Positions 43,403 through 51,714 of a DNA stretch of 64,000 nt are shown here, piece by piece. The translations under genes and the position numbers were made by a program. Below the pieces are notes generated by a model that had not been told where the DNA came from, did not search any database, and saw only the letters and a program-made list of their open reading frames with translations. Position 1 is the stretch's first letter; the number at the start of each line of letters is the position of its first letter. This DNA is from Edaphobacter sp. (GTDB lineage: Bacteria > Acidobacteriota > Terriglobia > Terriglobales > Acidobacteriaceae), in assembly GCA_025462645.1 (NCBI GenBank), contig JAOAPB010000069.1, forward strand, positions 1 through 64,000, in the 5' to 3' direction.

Positions 43403-44655
43403 CGCAGCAGACCGAGACACTTCCCACTCAAGGTGTACGAAAGCAGCAGTCTTCGAGCGTCATAATAAGAGTCACAGGAGCGGTAGCCCTTCTCCTAGCC
43501 CTGATCGCCATCGGGACACTCCCTCGCCTCCTACGACAGCGCGACGCTCTTGCTGCTGTTCGCGAGGCTCCGGCTACACATCCGGTTGTGACTCTCATTC
43601 ACGCAAAGCGAAGAGAACCGACATCGGAGCTGCTCTTGCCAGGCAACATTGAGCCGCTCTATGGTGCAAAGCTGTTTGCACGTACCGACGGGTATGTTGA
43701 TCGCCGGAACGTCGATATTGGAACGAAGGTAAAGGCCGGTCAAGTGCTCGCCGTTATCTCATCGCCCGAGATCGATCAGCAGCTTCTGCAGGCACGAGCG
43801 ACACTTGCGCAGTCTGAAGCCTCGCTCCTGCAGGCCAACGCCGCATTGGAACAGGCTAAGGCCAACGCAGAACTGGCTCGACTAACGAAGGAGCGCGACC
43901 TTCCTCTGGGTGAGCAACACGCCATTTCGCAGCAGATTGTGGATAGTGCCGTACAATCACACAACGCAAGGCTAGCCGACGTGTCGGCTGCAACCGCAAA
44001 CATTACTGCCGCAGAATCAAATGTAACGGCAAACCGCGCGAACGTCTCCCGCCTGCAGCAGATACAGAGCTTCGAGCGCATCATTGCACCGTTCGATGGC
44101 GTCATTACCGAACGCAATGTGGAGCGCGGCGACCTTGTCGGTGCGGGTAGTTCTGCAGTGGGAAGACCTCTTTTTAGCATTGCGCAAAGCGACACTCTCC
44201 GCATTCAGATAGATGTTCCGCAATCGGAGGCGGTGAACATCCAGGACGGCCAAAAAGCAGCGATCGATGTGAAGGAGCGGCTGGGGCGAGCTTATACCGG
44301 GACTGTCATTCGCAATGCTGGAGCTCTCGATAATGCTGCTCGCACCATGCGCACTGAGGTGCAGGTAGATAACAGGGACGCCTCCTTGCTACCCGGTATG
44401 TATGCCCAAGTCAAGTTCACGCTGTCACAGCAGCGCACATCGCTTATTATCCCAACCAGTTCGCTCGTAGTGGATCACAGCGGTATGCATGTCGTAACTG
44501 TTGACCCCAGTCATAGAGTCCACTTCGTGCCAGTCACAATCGGTAAGGACATGGGCAAGGAAGTCGAAATTCTCCATGGGCTTCTCGGGCCTGAGTCGTT
44601 AGTTGCTAGCCCAAGCGACCTGCTTAACGAGGGAGAACATGTTGAAATACGTTGA
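43399..44655 (+). CDS. RND efflux periplasmic adaptor (HlyD/AcrA-type membrane fusion protein)
   Basis: ATG 43399 overlaps the pump stop, with AGGAGG upstream; the frame is open further back but that part is antisense-like. The 418-residue protein has a membrane anchor (about 22-45) and a split lipoyl domain (LLLPGNIEPLYGAKLFARTDGYVD near 85). A long coiled-coil hairpin follows (about 130-220, rich in Ala, Gln and Glu), with FERIIAPFDGVITERNVERG closing the lipoyl part. A beta-barrel and a membrane-proximal domain end it. It bridges the pump and the outer-membrane channel. Confidence 0.93.
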   Translation: MTQQTETLPTQGVRKQQSSSVIIRVTGAVALLLALIAIGTLPRLLRQRDALAAVREAPATHPVVTLIHAKRREPTSELLLPGNIEPLYGAKLFARTDGYVDRRNVDIGTKVKAGQVLAVISSPEIDQQLLQARATLAQSEASLLQANAALEQAKANAELARLTKERDLPLGEQHAISQQIVDSAVQSHNARLADVSAATANITAAESNVTANRANVSRLQQIQSFERIIAPFDGVITERNVERGDLVGAGSSAVGRPLFSIAQSDTLRIQIDVPQSEAVNIQDGQKAAIDVKERLGRAYTGTVIRNAGALDNAARTMRTEVQVDNRDASLLPGMYAQVKFTLSQQRTSLIIPTSSLVVDHSGMHVVTVDPSHRVHFVPVTIGKDMGKEVEILHGLLGPESLVASPSDLLNEGEHVEIR

Positions 44656-46135
44656 TTCCATACCTAACCCGAAAGATTCAGCAGATCACATTGACAAGCA
44701 TGCCATAGCTAGGAAGGTCACCCATGCAGTTGTCGCTGGCCTGCTGGCCTTGATGGTAGTTGGTTGCACCGTGGGCCCAAATTATAAGAGACCCGTAGCC
44801 TCTACTCCACAGGACTTTCGTGGGGCGCTTGCTCCTGAGATTCCATCGTCTGCCCAGCCAGAGTCTTCACTTGGTGATCAACAATGGTCGGCTGTCTTCC
44901 GGGACCCGGTACTGCAGCGACTGGTTAAGGAGGCGCTGCAAAATAATCTCGACCTTCGTATAGCCGCACAGCGTGTCCTCGAAGCGCAAGCTCAGCTTGG
45001 CATTACACGTTCACAGCAGCTACCTTCGGTGAACGCCGGAGACAGCTACTCTGCACTTCAGATACCTTCATCACTGGTGGGCAATAAGTCAGATGGCACT
45101 CCCGGAGCGTCGTTTTTCAACGGTGGCGGCTTCAGCGCCTCTGCTGCGTGGAACTTGGACTTCTGGGGTATGTATCGTCGCCAAACCGAAGCTGCAAGGG
45201 CAGAACTTCTGTCCGGTCAGTGGGCACAGAGAACAACGCGCGTTACTCTTGTTCAGGAGATCGCTCAAGCGTACTTCCAGCTTCGCAGTCTCGACTCCCA
45301 ATTAGAGATAACAAAGAACACAATTAAGGCTCGGCGGGACTCTCTGCAACTTACTCAATTTCTTGAGAAGTACGGTGCTGGTTCTCTGGCGGACACCCGG
45401 CAAGCAGAGGAACTTCTGCACACTGCCCAGGCGAATTTACCCGAGTTGAGAAGACAGATAGCCACGCAGGAGAACGCGATCAGCATCCTTCTTGGTCATG
45501 ATCCTGAAGACATTGACCGCGGTTTCAACGTCGCCGACCAGCCACATCCCCAAGAAGTACCGACAGGCATACCCTCGCAGCTTCTGGAAAGACGCCCAGA
45601 CGTTCAACGAGCGGAAGCCATGCTCATTGCGGCAAACGCCCGTATTGGAGTAGCAAAAGCGCAATTCTTCCCACAAATCTCACTGACGAGTCTTGGAGGA
45701 TCCGCGAGCAATCAGTTGCAAGCCATCTTCTCTGGCCAAAACGCTTATTGGTACGCTGCCGGCTCACTGTCGGAGCCCATCTTCGATGGCGGCCGGATCC
45801 GCAGTAACTATCGCCTCTCGCAGGTGCAGCAGCAAGAGATGGTTCTCGAATACAAAAAGTCCATTCTGAATGCCTTGAAGGATGTTTCTAACTCATTGGT
45901 CGCTTACAAGGAGACCCGTGAACGACGCGAGGAACAATCGGCACTCGTCGTTTCCGCGGCTGACGCTGCTCGGCTTGCCCGGCTAAGCTATTCCGGTGGA
46001 AACACAAGCTATCTTGAAGTACTTACTACAGAAACGAACTTATACGATGCTCAGCTGCAACTCGCGCAAGGACAGGAACAAGAAGCAGACTCACTAGTGC
46101 AGCTTTACGTTGTGCTAGGAGGAGGATGGAAGTAG
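44639..46135 (+). CDS. RND outer-membrane channel lipoprotein (NodT/OprM-type)
   Basis: ATG 44639 follows a GAGGGAGAAC ribosome site and lies 17 nt inside the adaptor gene. The 498-residue protein has a lipobox at residues 39-43 (MVVGC, Cys43), after an unusually long n-region. NYKRP and LGDQQWSAVFRDPVLQRLVKEAL are typical starts of OMF proteins. Two repeats of long helices (NLDLRIAAQRVLEAQAQLG and RRPDVQRAEAMLIAAN with ARIGVAKAQFFPQISL) match the TolC fold. It completes the tripartite pump. Confidence 0.92.
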   Translation: MLKYVDSIPNPKDSADHIDKHAIARKVTHAVVAGLLALMVVGCTVGPNYKRPVASTPQDFRGALAPEIPSSAQPESSLGDQQWSAVFRDPVLQRLVKEALQNNLDLRIAAQRVLEAQAQLGITRSQQLPSVNAGDSYSALQIPSSLVGNKSDGTPGASFFNGGGFSASAAWNLDFWGMYRRQTEAARAELLSGQWAQRTTRVTLVQEIAQAYFQLRSLDSQLEITKNTIKARRDSLQLTQFLEKYGAGSLADTRQAEELLHTAQANLPELRRQIATQENAISILLGHDPEDIDRGFNVADQPHPQEVPTGIPSQLLERRPDVQRAEAMLIAANARIGVAKAQFFPQISLTSLGGSASNQLQAIFSGQNAYWYAAGSLSEPIFDGGRIRSNYRLSQVQQQEMVLEYKKSILNALKDVSNSLVAYKETRERREEQSALVVSAADAARLARLSYSGGNTSYLEVLTTETNLYDAQLQLAQGQEQEADSLVQLYVVLGGGWK

Positions 46136-46398
46136 CCGAATTATCTGTCCATGTCCGAAATAGTTTAGAGCTTAGATCGAGGGTGATGCTATCCCTACGA
46201 TCAGCTAGGCTTCTATGTAGGCTTTGATGTCCGTCGCTATCTGGCTTCTCTGGCATAAGCCCGCATGTGATCAATTCGAATGAAATTTGGTACAGATCGT
46301 TTCGGATCGATACATGTGCAGAACTCCTATCTGCACAATTTTGAATGTTTGGTAAGCTCTCATTCCGGTTCGTGTGCCTATTCCCCAAGACCATTAGT

Positions 46399-46690
46399 CT
46401 AGAGAGGTGGCTTTGGAGGTTTGGTGGGATTGGAAACAAAAAGTCCGTGTACCTTCACTGGGCGGCGAAAGATCTTGTTGTTCTCGGCGACATAGAGCCA
46501 CGTATGGTCGGTTCCGGAAAAAGTAAGCCTCGTGATGACCTCGATCTCGGGAGCATTAAGAATAGTGGCCACGCGGCCATTTGCCTCGCAGATCTGTATG
46601 CCGGCTGGTCTAGCAAAATACACCTGCCCGGCGCTATCCTCAGCCGCTGCTCCGACTGTCGGCGAAGAACAGTGTGCCCGAACGGCTAAG
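46399..46690 (-). pseudogene. SMP-30/gluconolactonase-type beta-propeller, C-terminal fragment
   Basis: On the - strand the translation from about 46,665 reads GAAAEDSAGQVYFARPAGIQ, then ICEANGRVATILNAPE, and ends KPPKPPL before a TAG at 46,399. This is the last blade and typical Lys-Pro-Pro tail of SMP-30/gluconolactonase/LRE proteins. The other blades are missing: the frame loses similarity at about 46,670-46,690, where the opposite-strand fragment begins. It is a truncated remnant of an about 300-residue protein. Confidence 0.65.
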
Positions 46691-47162
46691 AGCGAGATGG
46701 TTTACTACTACGAGGGGTTCAAATATTGGATCTTCTCGACTCCCTGGATCATTCACTACCTCGATGCGCAGAAGCATGCAACTGGCGAAGATCTGTTCAA
46801 TCAGCCGGGATTGTGGAAGACACACCTCTATGCAGTGCATAGCCTGACGCCTGACGCCCAGATGATGCTTGATTTCGGCGATGTCTTCGCAAGGCCGGTG
46901 ACTCGAGCGAAGATTGGCGATGACTACGAACGCAGCCATCCGGGTGGTCACTTCGAATCGAACTACAACCTGCTCTACGATCTGGCTACCCGATACAACG
47001 ACAGCGAGATTCAAGGCGTTGCCGACTGGATGAAGAGCTTGGGGCATACAGGTCAGGAGGAGTGGTGGACATTGGCGTGGCGCAATTCGAAGTTGAAAGC
47101 CATGCCGATAGAGAAGGTAGAGTCGTGGCATCACTTTCTGAACCACGATGTCGTGTTCTGGC
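46690..47162 (+). pseudogene. Fragment resembling a polysaccharide-lyase-type protein (heparinase II/III-like)
   Basis: The open frame from 46,532 has about 53 codons antisense to the gluconolactonase fragment; only from about 46,695 does it read YYYEGFKYWIFSTPWIIHYL. LLYDLATRYNDSEIQGVADW, MKSLGHTGQEEWWTLAWRN and HHFLNHDVVFWRS follow. These aromatic helices look like the alpha/alpha barrel of heparinase II/III or related lyases. After WRS the sequence changes to an unrelated Arg/Gly-rich tail. N-terminal and C-terminal parts are missing. The assignment is by impression, not by catalytic residues. Confidence 0.5.
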
Positions 47163-47415
47163 GAAGTCTGGGTATGCGGGTGATACCGGATTCCTGTTCA
47201 GGGCGTGGGATTGGACGTGTTGCCTCCACAGGTGAACTCAAGGATTGAACCGAACGTGGTGATGGGACCGGGACGGCCAGGCTCTGTTGATAAGGCTCGC
47301 TTGAGCCGCGGGGAGGACGGCTGGTAATTTCGACCCAAAGGCAACGACAAGCACACACCTTGGAGGCGGAGTGGTTAATGGAGGGTTGTCGCGAAGATGA
47401 GACGCTCGGCGGTGG

Positions 47416-47886
47416 CTACTTTGCCGGACAATCCTTGTGACCTGTGTCTGCTATGCTTGCGATCAGCCATCTGCCGTCTTTGCGGACGAGGCTGAATAGG
47501 TCTGTTCCGCAGTGCTCCACCTTGCCGTCGACCAGGAAGTCGAATGAAGCCCATACCACTGCGAGGTCGTTGTCGATGCGGACCAGGGGATCGTGAATTC
47601 GCTCCTCAATGTGGGTCGTTCCTGGTTTGCCTACACGGTCGGCGAAGGCGTCGAAGGTCATTTGAGAGGGCTTGCCGTCGCGCATCAGCACCATAGTGCC
47701 GCCGGGCAACATCGGCTCTTTGATTGCTGCGGCATCGCGTTTGGACATGCCGTCGAACATGGCGTGGATGGGAGCGATGACCGCCTGCTCTTCCGAGGTT
47801 GCGGCGTAGAGTGACGAGGCAAGGAGAGCAGCGGCTATTGTTCCGGTGACGAACAACGCAGTGCGCAGTGGAAAAAAGATCTTCAT
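47416..47886 (-). CDS. Secreted SnoaL/NTF2-like protein (DUF4440 type)
   Basis: The 156-residue protein has a signal peptide (about 1-28, ending SLYA). The NTF2-like fold starts with EEQAVIAPIHAMFDGMSKRDAAAIKEPMLPGG, continues with IEERIHDPLVRIDNDLAVVWASFDFLVDGK and ends with LVRKDGRWLIASIADTGH. These cone-shaped proteins bind or isomerise small molecules; none of the known catalytic Asp-His pairs is certain here. It lies about 80 bp after the tartrate dehydrogenase on the same strand and may be co-transcribed. Confidence 0.85.
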   Translation of the reverse strand: MKIFFPLRTALFVTGTIAAALLASSLYAATSEEQAVIAPIHAMFDGMSKRDAAAIKEPMLPGGTMVLMRDGKPSQMTFDAFADRVGKPGTTHIEERIHDPLVRIDNDLAVVWASFDFLVDGKVEHCGTDLFSLVRKDGRWLIASIADTGHKDCPAK

Positions 47887-47967
47887 GGGTCCCGATTGTA
47901 ACGGAGGCGTTTGATTGAGTGTCCCAGCCCAACATCTCCGTCCGTTGAACTGAAACTATTTGTGGAC

Positions 47968-49068
47968 TCAAGCTATACGTGACTGGGCGAGCGCACTGGC
48001 AATGGCTTTGCCAGCAGTGGAGGTATTGGCAGTTCCGCCTACGTCGCGGGTGCAGAGGGATTTGTCGATCAGGATGGTTTCGATGGCTTTGAGGATGGCG
48101 GCGCCGGCTTCGACCTCGCCAAGATGATCGAGCATCATAGCGGCTGACCAGATCTGGCCGACGGGATTTGCTATTCCCTTGCCGGCGATGTCTGGAGCAG
48201 AGCCGTGGACGGGCTCGAAGAGTGAGGGGAAGCGGCGTTCGGGGTTGATATTTCCAGAGGGCGCTATGCCGATAGTTCCGGCGCAGGCTGGGCCCAGGTC
48301 GGAGAGGATATCTCCAAAGAGGTTGGAGGCTACGACGACGTCGAAACGGTCGGGATTGAGGACGAAGTGAGCGGTGAGGATGTCGATATGGAATTTGTCC
48401 CACGTGACGTTGGGAAACGCTTTTGACATTTCGAGCACGCGCTCGTCCCAGTAGGGCATTGTGATGGAGATTCCGTTGGATTTGGTGGCAGAGGTGAGGT
48501 GCTTTTTCTCGCGTCTCTGCGCGAGATTGAAGGCGAATTTCAGGATGCGGTCCACTCCTACGCGGGTCATCACGGTCTCTTGAATGACGACCTCGCGGTC
48601 TGTGTCGGGGAAGATTCTGCCTCCGATGGAGGAGTACTCGCCTTCGGTATTTTCGCGGACTACGAAGAAGTCGATGTCGCCCGGCTTACGACCGGCGAGT
48701 GGGCAGGGCACGCCGGGCATCAGACGAACCGGACGGAGGTTGACGTACTGATCGAACTCGCGGCGGAAGAGGATCAGCGATCCCCATAGTGATATGTGGT
48801 CGGGAATCTTCTCCGGCCAGCCTACGGCTCCGAAGAAGATGGCGTCGTGGTGGCCGATCTGATCCTTCCAATCGTCGGGCATCATCTTGTTGTGTTTCTG
48901 GTAGTAGTCGCAGGACGCGAAGTCGAACTCATCGAGCTGAAGTTTGAAGCCGTACTTTTGCGCGGCGGCTTCGAGGACTCGCAACCCTTCGGGGACGACT
49001 TCCTTACCAATTCCATCACCCGGAATTACTGCGATTTTGTAGCTACGTTTGGCTTGATTTGGAAGCAT
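47968..49068 (-). CDS. Tartrate dehydrogenase/decarboxylase (isocitrate/isopropylmalate dehydrogenase family)
   Basis: The 366-residue cytoplasmic enzyme starts KIAVIPGDGIGKEVVPEGL, the family NAD site. YVNLRPVRLMPGVP and FVVRENTEGEYSS near 135 mark the substrate and Mg2+ region, and ILTAHFVLNPDRFDVVVASNLFGDILSD near 225-250 contains the metal-binding Asp residues. The HHDAIFFGAVGWP start is typical of the tartrate/D-malate (TtuC/DmlA) subgroup rather than LeuB. It oxidises tartrate or D-malate with NAD+. Only 2 bp separate it from the upstream MFS gene, so both form a tartrate uptake and breakdown operon. Confidence 0.9.
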   Translation of the reverse strand: MLPNQAKRSYKIAVIPGDGIGKEVVPEGLRVLEAAAQKYGFKLQLDEFDFASCDYYQKHNKMMPDDWKDQIGHHDAIFFGAVGWPEKIPDHISLWGSLILFRREFDQYVNLRPVRLMPGVPCPLAGRKPGDIDFFVVRENTEGEYSSIGGRIFPDTDREVVIQETVMTRVGVDRILKFAFNLAQRREKKHLTSATKSNGISITMPYWDERVLEMSKAFPNVTWDKFHIDILTAHFVLNPDRFDVVVASNLFGDILSDLGPACAGTIGIAPSGNINPERRFPSLFEPVHGSAPDIAGKGIANPVGQIWSAAMMLDHLGEVEAGAAILKAIETILIDKSLCTRDVGGTANTSTAGKAIASALAQSRIA

Positions 49069-49070
49069 AG

Positions 49071-50402
49071 TTAGAGCGCCCTTCGAGTTTGACGGGGTTG
49101 GCTTGCCTGGCGATGCACCACCAGACGCATGAGGACGATGGTGACGGCGGACACGATCAGCGTACCGCCGACGAGGTAGAGTCCGCGAGTAAAGTTTCCG
49201 CTGGTTCCGTTAGTTGAGCCGATCATGTACGGTCCGGCGAAGCCTCCCAAAGTGCCGAGCGAGTTGATCAGCCCGATGGACGTGGCGGCAGCAGTACCGG
49301 CGAAAAAGGTAGTTGGCAAGCTCCAGAGGGGTGGTTTGGCGGCGCTGACCCCGAATGCGGTGAGCGAGAGTCCTGCAATCGCCAGAAAAGCCGAGGAGCC
49401 AGCACGGGCAGCTATGGCCATCCCAACTGCGCCAATGAGACAGGCGAGCGCAGCGTGCCAGTAGCGCTCTCTGGTGCGGTCGGAGTTGCGCGACCAGAGA
49501 ACCATCCCGATTACGGCGATGAGGTTCGGAATGGCGACCAGGAGACCTACGTGGAAGACCGAGAAGCCCAAACCCTTGACGATCAGGGGAGCCCAGAAAC
49601 CGATGGTGTAGAGACCTGCTGAGGTGCCGAAGTATGCGAGGGAGAGTGTCAGGACCTTCCAATCCGCCAAGGCTCGCCATGCACTGTGGCTGCGGGGATC
49701 CTTGATGCTGGTTTGCTCCTGTTGGATTGTAGAGGAGAGCCACTCGCGTTCTTCCGCGGTGAGCCAGGCGGCATCGGCGGGACGGTTGGTAAGGAAGCGG
49801 AAGGTGATGAAGCCAAGCACCAGTGCGGGGATGCCTTCGAGGAGAAAAAGCCACTGCCAACCTCGCAGACCGTGCAGGCCGTGCAGTTGCATTAGCGCGC
49901 CTGAGACTGGCGACCCGATGGCGCCGGCTACCGGCGCGGCGGCCATAAACATGGCAGTTACAGCTGAGCGATGATTGGCAGGGAACCAATAGCTGAGATA
50001 GAGGATGATTCCAGGGAAGAAGCCGGCTTCCGCCAGACCGAGCAGAAACCTGAGGACATAGAAGCTAATCGGGCCTCGGGTGAAGGCCATTGCGACTGAG
50101 ACCAGGCCCCACGTGATCATGACTCGGCCGATCCAAAAGCGTGCTCCCACCTTGTGCAGGATGATGGTAGAGGGGACCTCGAAGGCGAAGTAGCCGAGGA
50201 AGAAGATACCCGCGCCGAGGCCGAACATCTGGGACGTCAAGCCTACATCCTTGTTCATGGTCAGGGCGGCAAAGCCTACGTTGATGCGATCGAGAAAGGC
50301 TACAAAATAGAGGAGCATCAGGAAGGGAATGAGCCGCCATGTGATCTTCCGAATCGCACGTTGTTCGAGGAGGCAAGAAGCAGGCGTTATGGTGTCGCTC
50401 AT
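49071..50402 (-). CDS. MFS transporter, tartrate/sugar-acid type (ACS family)
   Basis: I use ATG 50402 (MSDTITPASCLLEQRAIRK), with AAGGAGAG just upstream. The product has 443 residues and 12 membrane helices. The first helix and loop read FLMLLYFVAFLDRINVGFAA, and the motif GLGAGIFFLGYFAFEVPSTIILHKVGAR matches the TtuB/phthalate branch. It lies 2 bp before the tartrate dehydrogenase, so tartrate or a similar diacid is the likely cargo. Confidence 0.9.
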   Translation of the reverse strand: MSDTITPASCLLEQRAIRKITWRLIPFLMLLYFVAFLDRINVGFAALTMNKDVGLTSQMFGLGAGIFFLGYFAFEVPSTIILHKVGARFWIGRVMITWGLVSVAMAFTRGPISFYVLRFLLGLAEAGFFPGIILYLSYWFPANHRSAVTAMFMAAAPVAGAIGSPVSGALMQLHGLHGLRGWQWLFLLEGIPALVLGFITFRFLTNRPADAAWLTAEEREWLSSTIQQEQTSIKDPRSHSAWRALADWKVLTLSLAYFGTSAGLYTIGFWAPLIVKGLGFSVFHVGLLVAIPNLIAVIGMVLWSRNSDRTRERYWHAALACLIGAVGMAIAARAGSSAFLAIAGLSLTAFGVSAAKPPLWSLPTTFFAGTAAATSIGLINSLGTLGGFAGPYMIGSTNGTSGNFTRGLYLVGGTLIVSAVTIVLMRLVVHRQASQPRQTRRAL

Positions 50403-50805
50403 ACTCTCCTTTTGGCATTGTGGCAGATCCTGCTTCATTACCGAGCTTCTTGATTGTATTCGCAGATCTTCGGTTCGAGTTAGCGATGAGACGGAATGAG
50501 TAGAGAAGCGGACTTACCCGTTGCGGAGATAAGGTACTCCGCCTTTGGCTAGGATTACGATGTCCCGGCTGGTGCCGGTTGACGGCCGATAGGTCGCCGG
50601 TAGTTGAATTAAAAGCGTTACAGGAATTCGCCGTTGCCGACTGATTGGCGCCGTGCTGGTTGGTGATAGGCTACTGCTCTCCTAGCCATGGTGGAGGAGT
50701 AAGGATAAGAGTCGGTGGCGTACCGAAGCGAAAACCTACATTCATTACCTGGTAATACATCACCATTAGGCGTAGCAAGCCTATCTGTAATGGTTACAAT
50801 CCTAG
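50403..50805. other. Gene-free spacer
   Basis: About 400 bp without a gene. The first 40 bp after the MFS start hold its ribosome site. No TTTCG module or clear terminator is seen; a G/C-rich repetitive stretch (GGTCGCCGGT) near 50,586 has no recognised function. Confidence 0.4.
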
Positions 50806-51705
50806 TTACATTTTAAAGTTGCGCAGATAGTCAGCATCTACTTTCAGCGATTCCTTCCATGGCATGTCGAAGGCCTCCTGCTCCACAAAGGCGTGCTGGA
50901 TTTGCTGGGTCTTTGCTGCTTGCGCGAAGATTGGGTGATAATCGATGGTGCCTCGGCCCAGCTCCGTCACCTTAGGGTCATGGTTCTCCGGAGAAGGATT
51001 TTGCGGGAGCTTGAAATCCTTCACGTGGAGCATCGAGATGCGGTGAGGGTGATTCTTCATGATCTCAACCGGATTTACGGCCGCCACCATGGCCCATCCG
51101 CAGTCAAGCTCGAACGTGACCTTCTTTGGATCGGTGAGACGCAGCAGCTCCATATATGGCGTCTTACCTTCAGTCATGACAAACTCTCGCGTATGGTTGT
51201 GATAGCCAAAGCGAATGCCGGATACGGCCGTCTTTTCGCCTAAGATATTGAATTGCTCTGCGTTGTAGTTCCAATCGTCGAGCGAGAACGCCCTTTGCCC
51301 ACCAGACGTACCGACTGGAGACGGAGTGCGATATCCAGGGCTGGAACAGATGATGAATTGCACACCAAGTTCCTTGTCATACGCGACTATCTCATTGAAG
51401 TTTGCGTGCAGCTCTGGAAATGGATGATGCGCGCTGACGCAGTGCAGGCCCACCTTGTCCAGCGCCGCGCGAATCTCCTTTGCACTTTTCTTAGGCAGCG
51501 CTGCCGCTTCCACTTCGGTATAACCGGCAGCTTTTACTGCAGCTAGCGCGCCATCGAGATCCTCGGCCATCTGCTGTCTTACTGAATAGAGTTGGATACC
51601 GAGCGGCAGACCCAGTGGATTGGCGAGGACGGCACGATTTGCGAAGCCCAAAACGGCGATCGCCGCGGTAGTGCCTATAAACTCTCTGCGAGAAATCTTC
51701 GTCAT
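50806..51705 (-). CDS. Secreted xylose-isomerase-like TIM-barrel (sugar phosphate isomerase/epimerase)
   Basis: The 299-residue protein has a Tat signal (SRREFIGTTAAIAVLGF). A TIM barrel of the AP endonuclease 2/IolE type follows: IQLYSVRQQMAEDLDGALAA, KAAGYTEVEAAAL, FGYHNHTREF near 170 with a His pair, FELDCGWAM with metal-binding Glu/Asp, and a terminal HAFVEQEAFDMPWKESL strand. The motifs fit divalent-metal isomerases or epimerases of sugars. It starts 9 bp after the GMC oxidoreductase stop, so it is the third gene of that operon. Confidence 0.88.
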   Translation of the reverse strand: MTKISRREFIGTTAAIAVLGFANRAVLANPLGLPLGIQLYSVRQQMAEDLDGALAAVKAAGYTEVEAAALPKKSAKEIRAALDKVGLHCVSAHHPFPELHANFNEIVAYDKELGVQFIICSSPGYRTPSPVGTSGGQRAFSLDDWNYNAEQFNILGEKTAVSGIRFGYHNHTREFVMTEGKTPYMELLRLTDPKKVTFELDCGWAMVAAVNPVEIMKNHPHRISMLHVKDFKLPQNPSPENHDPKVTELGRGTIDYHPIFAQAAKTQQIQHAFVEQEAFDMPWKESLKVDADYLRNFKM

Positions 51706-51714
51706 TTTCTTCCC

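Noticed and set aside
46145-46170. Partial TTTCG-like sequence after the RND operon
   Set aside because: Only ACTATTTCG is shared; the first TTTCG, the 25-nt spacing and a downstream gene start are all missing.
46532-46690. N-terminal part of the 238-codon frame at 46,532-47,248
   Set aside because: These codons are antisense to a gluconolactonase fragment, so they are not a real protein start.
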